Below, one piece after another: positions 58,141-64,000 of a stretch of DNA of 64,000 nucleotides. Made by a program: the position numbers and the translations under genes. The notes beneath the pieces were generated by a model. It had not been told where the DNA came from and did no database searches. It saw only the letters and a list, made by a program, of their open reading frames with translations. How positions within the stretch are numbered: the stretch's first letter is position 1; every line of letters begins with the position of its first letter. The stretch comes from Zopfochytrium polystomum. Lineage: Eukaryota; Chytridiomycota; Chytridiomycetes; Chytridiales; Chytridiaceae. Location: NCBI GenBank assembly GCA_025765615.1, contig JAIVFJ010000074.1:214458-278457 (forward strand), in the 5' to 3' direction.

Positions 58141-58607
58141 GTAAATGAATAAGTCGTAGTCAGTGAGGTTTCAAGGGACAGGAAGCAGCAAGTCGAGGGG
58201 CTGCGGGAGCAGTGGCCCACAGGGGCAAAGTCGCCAGGCTAACAGTTGTAGAGAAGGTGGCAGCCAAGCTGCTGCAATATTGCTGCCAAAGTGCAGCTGA
58301 AGGCCGCAAAAATGACAGCTGCATTGCGCTGCAGTCGAGATTGATGGTGATGGTGAATTTGAAGGCGGCGGCAAAGCCCCCGCAATCACATTGTCAATGA
58401 TGGGATTGTGACCAGAGGCTGCGCTTGAGGGTCGTGACTGAAGGTCGCAATTACAACGAAGTGAAAGGGATGGCGGGAGGTGATTGTGAAGTTGAGATTG
58501 TGGTCAAAGGTCGATAACAAAGGGGTTACACGTATTATTATTGAACAAGTATAAGAAATGTCGACAAGAAGCTGATATAGGTGTCTGGAATCGGTGTGAC
58601 TATAAGA

Positions 58608-58806
58608 CTCACCATTCTGCATGTTGTTTAGGTTGGTCTGAGGTAGGAGCTACTTGATGATGGAAGTTGCGAGGGTAAATCTGTGGTAGTGCCTCACCAG
58701 TTCCTGTCAATACATCACTTCAAATCAGGTCTCTCAAAGTGATATGAATGAGTTGGCTGGTCATGTATTAGGTATGGTCTCTCTGGTATTCCTCCCTGTC
58801 CCTGGT
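58608..58806 (+). repeat. Dispersed repeat, copy 2 (first copy at 31731-31937)
   Basis: The sequence from CTCACCATTCTGCA to CTCCCTGTCCCTGG matches the first copy in the same orientation. The tRNA-like sequence that precedes copy 1 is absent here, so the repeat unit starts at CTCACC. Confidence 0.8.
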
Positions 58807-61307
58807 GATGGTTCCTTTGGCCTTTGGTGGGCCTGGTTTGCTGGGTTCAGACACTCTTCCTTTCATCCTAATACCTGTGGTTGTCTTTGGTGTCCCTTTC
58901 TGTCAATCATATCAAAAGGTCGGCTGTCAAAAATATGATTAGAAAAACACTTTCCAAGACAAAATTCAATGGTTAACACGGGAGAACTTGGTGCAGTACA
59001 TTTTATGTGAAGTTCTATTGGCACCTTCGGTCTAAATGATTCTTTTGTAGCCTATTTGAGCAGTTGGGGGGTGTCAAAGGAGCTTTCTTTCATAATGAAT
59101 AAGAAATGTCCAAGGTTCAAATTGGGAGTTAGTTATATTTTTGGGACGCTGTCAATAAGTCAAAAATGGGGGCAAAGATATCAAATGTAATACGTGTGCC
59201 ACTGGGGCCCAAGGGTTAATGCACCGCCTCGCAGAAACGACAAGGCTCCACTTGGGTGTTGGACTAAATGCGCCAGTAAAGCAGCGTGGTGACCCGGATT
59301 TTTCAATCTTCACAACGAATCAGGTCCCTTCAGGTCGTGTTGCAGGTGGCAAGAAGACCGCCAGCCCTGCAAGCCCACAACTACTCCTCCTCTCATTTTC
59401 GCCATCTAAATGAGTTCTGTGATACAGTCTCCATGACACATCTTCTTGTTCTGTGAAATGGGGGGGGAAGGAGGGGGAGGCAGCCCCCTGAAGAATAAAA
59501 TTGATTCCTTCATTGACCAAGGTAAGATCATGATCTTAAAGCGACTGTGTAGATGTTGCTACAAATGACGAATTCACTTGCAGATGGGTTCTTCAGTCTG
59601 TGCACCCGTACACTGCCCATCGTTGCAGACAAAGATTGCAATGTAGGGATAATAATGGTTCATTGCTCCCAAACGTGGGCCTCAGAATAAATTGGCCATT
59701 GAAGGCTCCTGTGCAGTGCACATGTGACATGACTCTGGTGTCAATCTGAGCAGTTGATGCACTTGCGTGGAGAACACTTACAATCTTGGCTTGGCCCAAA
59801 GGGCCACAATGAAATGAAAAAGCCGTTGTCTAAATGAACAAGAGCACATTTGTTTGCAAATAATTGAAAATTGACAGACCAAACAATGTTGGCTGGACTG
59901 GTGTGGACTGGATTTTGCACAAGAGGGGGAATTGAGAGACTATACTCACTCCTTTGACCCTAGGATCTGGGCCCTAGAGTGAAGGAAAGCAAATAATAGG
60001 CTAAAACTAACTTTATTGGGCTTTTGTCTGGGGGGTGTTCAACCCTACTACTTGCCTAGTCCACAAAGTACCCCTACTGATCTGTCTAACACGGGTATCA
60101 AACACAAAAAATGAACATTCAGAGGGACAATCCTCTGAAGGATCTGTGTGGGAGCACTGATTACTTGCGTGGCTGGGGGCTGGTGAGAGGGGAAACGGAA
60201 GGGCGCTCCCAAGGGCACAACACAACTGCAGAATAAGGAGAGAGAAGACGGAAATGGGGGTTTTTATCACCGGAACCTAATCTAAAAACAGGAGCAGTTA
60301 ATAGCAACAGGATGGACAGGGTGCAACCTAGTGCCCCTTGTTGCGGACAGTGCTGCAGGTGCCCTCGTCGCCACCAGCTACAAGGCGGAGAGAGAGAAGG
60401 AAGTCGACTATGTAGGGGTCAGAAGGTTGCCAGCAGGGAACTCGCACACAGAAACACCTGCAATGTACACACACCCCACCGGCTGTGTTGGCACAATCAC
60501 CCGACCAACAGGCTTTATCACATTGCACTCGTACTCACACATCTCACTCTCGCAGCCATAGGACTGAGGCGGGCACTTGTAGATTGAACTCTCAAGTGTC
60601 AGTGGCGGCGCTCTGTGCTGCCCCCAACACCCCTCGCGGGGACAGGAAGGTTGGGGGACGATGATGCCATTGTTGTTGCCACTGCCACCACTGTTGTCGC
60701 AGCAGGTGAGCACTGGGGATCCTCACTCCAACACAGAGCGGGGCAATGTCACACAGTCGCTGGTGGGGCCAGCTGCCACCAACGGTCCCTTAAGAGGAGC
60801 CCCACTAAGGGTCCATGTACACACCCAGGTGTCTCACTACCCTCACCTTGCAAGCCAGATGGATTTGAAGGGACTCTGTATTGGTGCCAAAGGACAGAAA
60901 TCAGATTGAAGAAAAGGAAAAAGAGAAATGGCCCAAAGATAGAGAGAGAAATTTGACAAGTCAACCCCCCTGACCTGGAGCATCCACCACAAATGCTCTA
61001 AGTCCCCCCAACCCTATGCATGTATGTACAAGTGCCAAAAATAAATCATAAATTAGGCGGGTGTGGGGTACAGCCTGTCAGGCACCCCATTCCTAGGCAG
61101 TCAGGCAGTCAGGCAGTCTCCATTAGTCACCAATAAAGAAAATATGTTGAGAAAACCCTGGCGCAACGGAAACTGTTAAGACAAAAGTAGTAAAAGCAGG
61201 CCCAATAATAAAGACAGGTGAGCTGCAAATACACTTTGATAACACCTTGGAAACTAAAGAACTGGGAATAATAATAGGGGTCCTGATCCTTGCAGTTTTA
61301 TGACAGG

Positions 61308-61746
61308 TACAGTGCAGGACATGAAAAATATACAAATTGAATCCTGACAAGTCAACCCTTTGCAATCACAAAACTGCAAAAATACCAAAGAAGGCCCCAC
61401 TCTTGGCCATTCTTGTCCAAAAAACAACTCTCTTTCTGTTTCCAAAAGAAAAAAAAAAATCTATAATTAAAGGCGCCAATTTTTTTGGGAGGGAAAATTT
61501 TTTCTGTCTTTTTTTTCATTTTTTACTACGTATGCCAAATTCTGACAATCCCCAAATCTGCTTTTTGTGATACTCCTCCTGCAGTCAGCACGCATCGTCA
61601 CAAGTCTCAACGTTACTTGATTCTCCTTGCCAGTCTGGTTGCAGTAACGTTGAGATCTGGCCAAAAAAAGCGTTGGTGCAGGTGTAGTTTGCAGTCAAAG
61701 TTTACTAATTGCTGTATTTGTACATTTTTGTTGTCCTGCACTGTAC
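61308..61746. repeat. Inverted repeat arms
   Basis: GTACAGTGCAGGACATGAAA (from 61308) is matched in inverted orientation by sequence ending GTCCTGCACTGTAC at 61746, with about 30 alignable bases per arm. Between them TCTCAACGTTAC (61605-61616) and GTAACGTTGAGA (61644-61655) form a perfect 12-bp inverted repeat. The nested arrangement suggests a decayed foldback or miniature element. Confidence 0.45.
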
Positions 61747-62548
61747 GCTTGTTTTTTGGAATAAAATCCCCAGACTTTATCACTGAGACCTTGGTGTAGT
61801 CTCACAGGTTTCGCTTGTCTGGTGCAAGGTTCGACAGATGTCGCAGAGAAAGAGTTGGCTCAAAGAGCCTTGAGTTGTTGGGTAACTTAGGCAAAGTGAA
61901 GAGAGCTTGAAAAACACGAAAGCGCTGTTTTACGTCGGCAAGACTACTTGAAAAATGGTTTTTTACAGTCTGCAGAGACTGAGAACTTCACACAACAGAG
62001 GTATTCTTATAAGTTTCAACAATGAATCACAAATGGCAGAGCTACCTTCACATGTCAGAATACCTCTGATGTGTGAAGAGGGAACGAGGGAGAGTATTTA
62101 AGGGAGTGCTGGGAGGGATGCAAAAATAGAAACTAGGATGAAAAAGGTTGTATAAAGTTACTGAGAATGGAAAAACCAGAGAAGAAAGCATGAAGAAGTG
62201 GGTCATTTTTGGGCTTTTTTGGGGATTTTTGGGGATGAAATGAGGCAGAGCCAAGCATTCAAAGGTGAGGGTAGAAAACTATTTTCCCAGCCAAACTCCG
62301 AAATCAACACTTTTGGTCTCACTTCGCGATAGAGTTACCCCTGAACGGATAGAGATATCAAGCTGAAATTTTGTATGCGGATATATATTGATAAGGGTTC
62401 TTTGCTTGTATCTTTTTCTTTCTTCAGCCAAGCGAGTCTAAACAAAAGGCGACGGCACAAAACACACACACAGCTTCCCCCGTGACCGAAAACAGAGTCA
62501 ACGCACCGCAGTTACCCTCCCTCCTCCTCCCCTGCCTTCCACACCCAA

Positions 62549-62804
62549 TTACACACTCATCATCCCGCTGCGCTGCCCCGTCGTCGCCGTCGACCGGAGC
62601 GCGTTCGCCTTGGTCGCGTCGCTGCCCGACCGCGACACGGTCTCGCCCCGCAGGGTCTGCACAAGCTTGCGGATCCGGTCCGAGTCGGTCAGGAGGACGA
62701 TCTGGATCAGCGCCGGGGCCGTTGCGAGGAAGCAGAAGCCTGGGATGGGGGGGGGGGGGGGGGGGGTTCGTGGCGCACGGTGAGGGGAATAGTGGGGTTA
62801 GGAC

Positions 62805-62844
<40 letters not shown>

Positions 62845-63533
62845 CACACGCACCTTCGGAAGGGTCGAAGAACGATCCGTCTTGACCAAGAAGATGGTTA
62901 CATGGTTACGAGATGTAGCGGAGTCAACCTCGCACATGAACAAAAACCCACCCTCCTCCCCGCCGCTCACAAAGAAAGAAAAAAAAAAAAAAGAAAAAAA
63001 AAGAAGGCAATCAAAGGAAAAGTTCAACCCACTCAGCGTCGTAAAGTACAAAAACACGGCGCCCGTAAAACACACGCAGCGCAGCGCGGCGTCGACGTAG
63101 TGCGCGTACGACGCCGTCTCGCCGCCGCCGCCGCTCCTGACTTGGCGCATGACCGACACGATGCGCAGCTGCGTCAAGATGAAGAAGCCAGAGTCGACCA
63201 GGCTGACGTATGCGATGAGCGCCGTCGTGATCCGCTGCGTGGTTGTATCGCGGACCAGGGAGAAGTATTTCTGGGTCGTTGATTGGGTGAGGTTGCGGGA
63301 ATGAGCGTTGGGGGGTTAATGACGTGCGGGCGGGCGGCGGGGGGGCAGGCGTTTACCAGGAGGTTCGTTTGGATGAGGACGGTGCCTGTATAAGTGAGAG
63401 CGAGATAAAATGTATAAGGGGCTCTTTAGTAAGGGAGGGAGGGCACACAGACACACGCACAGGGGCGTAAAATGCAAAACCGCTCTATTTTTCCTTCTCT
63501 TCTCACCGGAACTATCGGGTAGAGAGTAAAGCG

Positions 63534-63572
<39 letters not shown>

Positions 63573-63793
63573 CGGTTGTTGATGTTGGCGGTGGTGTTAG
63601 TATGTGTGCGTGACGAAAAGCAAAGTTCACTCCGAGGGTGCTCATCTCAAAGTTCACTCCTTGCGCCCTCTCACATGTTGATGCTCAGTTCGATCAGTGC
63701 AACGACGGCCGCCACCGCCCACGCCGGCCGCCGCCCGTCGTGCCAGATGAGGATCATGGCGCGGTACGACGTGTGGTACGTGTAAAGAGTGAA
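62549..63793 (-). CDS. 3' part of a multi-pass membrane protein with a 5-nt microexon
   Basis: Five exons were traced: 63793-63675, 63511-63507, 63385-63357, 63270-63033 and 62739-62549. They remain in one frame only if the 5-nt exon TTCCG is included (AG before it, GTGAGA after it). The 193 residues in the window contain at least four hydrophobic helices, for example WAVAAVVALIEL, TTALIAYVSLVDSGFFIL, CVCFTGAVFLYF and FCFLATAPALIQIVLL, and a Ser/Thr-rich cytosolic tail ending in GMMSV and TAA. This looks like the end of a seven-helix receptor-like protein; no family was identified. The 5' part lies beyond the right edge or in unrecognised upstream exons. Two introns contain long homopolymers (38 C before the microexon, 34 A in the last intron, as read on the coding strand). 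Confidence 0.7.
63535..63572 (+). repeat. 38-base G homopolymer
   Basis: On the coding strand of the overlapping gene this is a C-run that forms most of the pyrimidine tract upstream of the microexon. Such a run is prone to length error in sequencing and to quadruplex formation. Confidence 0.9.
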
Positions 63794-64000
63794 CTGGTTA
63801 AAAGAGGATAGAGGAGGCTTTTTAAGTCGCCGCTTGGTAATTTGCCGGTAACGGCACTAACGGGCATACAGACCATCAAAACGTCGCATACTTGAAATCA
63901 ACCCCATTTTATATTTTTTTGTTTGGTTTGGTTTGGTTTGGTTTTGTTAGCATAACCCACCCACACCGCATGTCTAATTCTCAACAAAAAACCACCAACG

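Larger units (their letters stand above)
57506..62548. other. Second AT-richer repeat island
   Basis: About 5 kb with composition like the 28.6-34.2 kb island. It holds a spaced 20-bp repeat, the second copy of the dispersed repeat, short inverted repeats, an AGGCAGTC x3 tandem (61095-61118) and TATA-like motifs (CATATAAAAG near 57810). From 58810 to 60400 and 61760 to 62450 nothing was recognised. A Cys-rich minus-strand frame at 60408-60713 is discussed under findings. Confidence 0.5.

Noticed and set aside
59205..59290. Possible tRNA gene (GGGTTAATGC resembles a D-arm)
   Set aside because: No anticodon stem, B box or acceptor pairing could be formed.

Overview
The window looks like nuclear DNA of an early-diverging, probably zoosporic (chytrid-like) fungus. 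The evidence is a NAB3-type termination factor (known only from fungi), a fungal P4-ATPase, CORVET subunit Vps3, very intron-rich GC-rich genes (18 coding exons in VPS3), mucin-like Ser/Thr-rich surface proteins, and long pyrimidine-rich microsatellite tracts between genes. The assignment to chytrids is inference from architecture, not from a marker gene.

Layout. 1-592: start of an unrecognised minus-strand gene running off the left edge. 0.6-4.9 kb: AT-richer island with a heat-shock-element array, a solo LTR with target-site duplication and an inverted second copy. 5.2-8.4 kb: C2H2 zinc-finger regulator. 8.4-11.7 kb: low-complexity DNA. 11.8-14.3 kb: secreted mucin-like protein. 14.3-17 kb: low-complexity DNA with a diverged duplication. 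17.0-20.7 kb (minus): NAB3. 20.9-21.6 kb (minus): weak candidate gene. 23.2-25.5 kb: 6-phosphogluconate dehydrogenase. 25.9-28.6 and 34.3-36.6 kb: two highly diverged HSP70 paralogues flanking a 5.6-kb repeat island (copia-like fragment, tRNA-like sequences, third LTR copy). 36.9-41.5 kb (minus): VPS3/TGFBRAP1. 41.7-42.7 kb: DPH6-like ligase. 42.9-43.9 kb: ribosomal protein uL14 (RPL23). 45.1-47.2 kb: canonical cytosolic HSP70 (SSA type). 48.2-54.6 kb: Dnf3-like flippase. 56.2-57.5 kb: Ser/Thr-rich single-pass membrane protein. 57.5-62.5 kb: second AT-richer repeat island. 62.5-63.8 kb (minus): 3' part of a multi-pass membrane protein with a 5-nt microexon.

The most unusual content is the pair of HSP70-like genes. 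They share the first two intron positions with the canonical HSP70 9 kb away, so they are probably derived from an SSA-type gene. They have lost several ATPase catalytic residues (K71, E175 and D199 equivalents) and keep an almost identical ~0.8-kb central tract including an intron, which suggests gene conversion. A second theme is technical: five or six genes-worth of apparent +1 frameshifts all sit in G or C homopolymers, which points to assembly errors rather than pseudogenes.

Splice structures were assembled by hand from splice motifs, reading-frame phase and family similarity; every exon chain listed for the recognised genes is phase-consistent from start to stop, apart from the stated homopolymer shifts.
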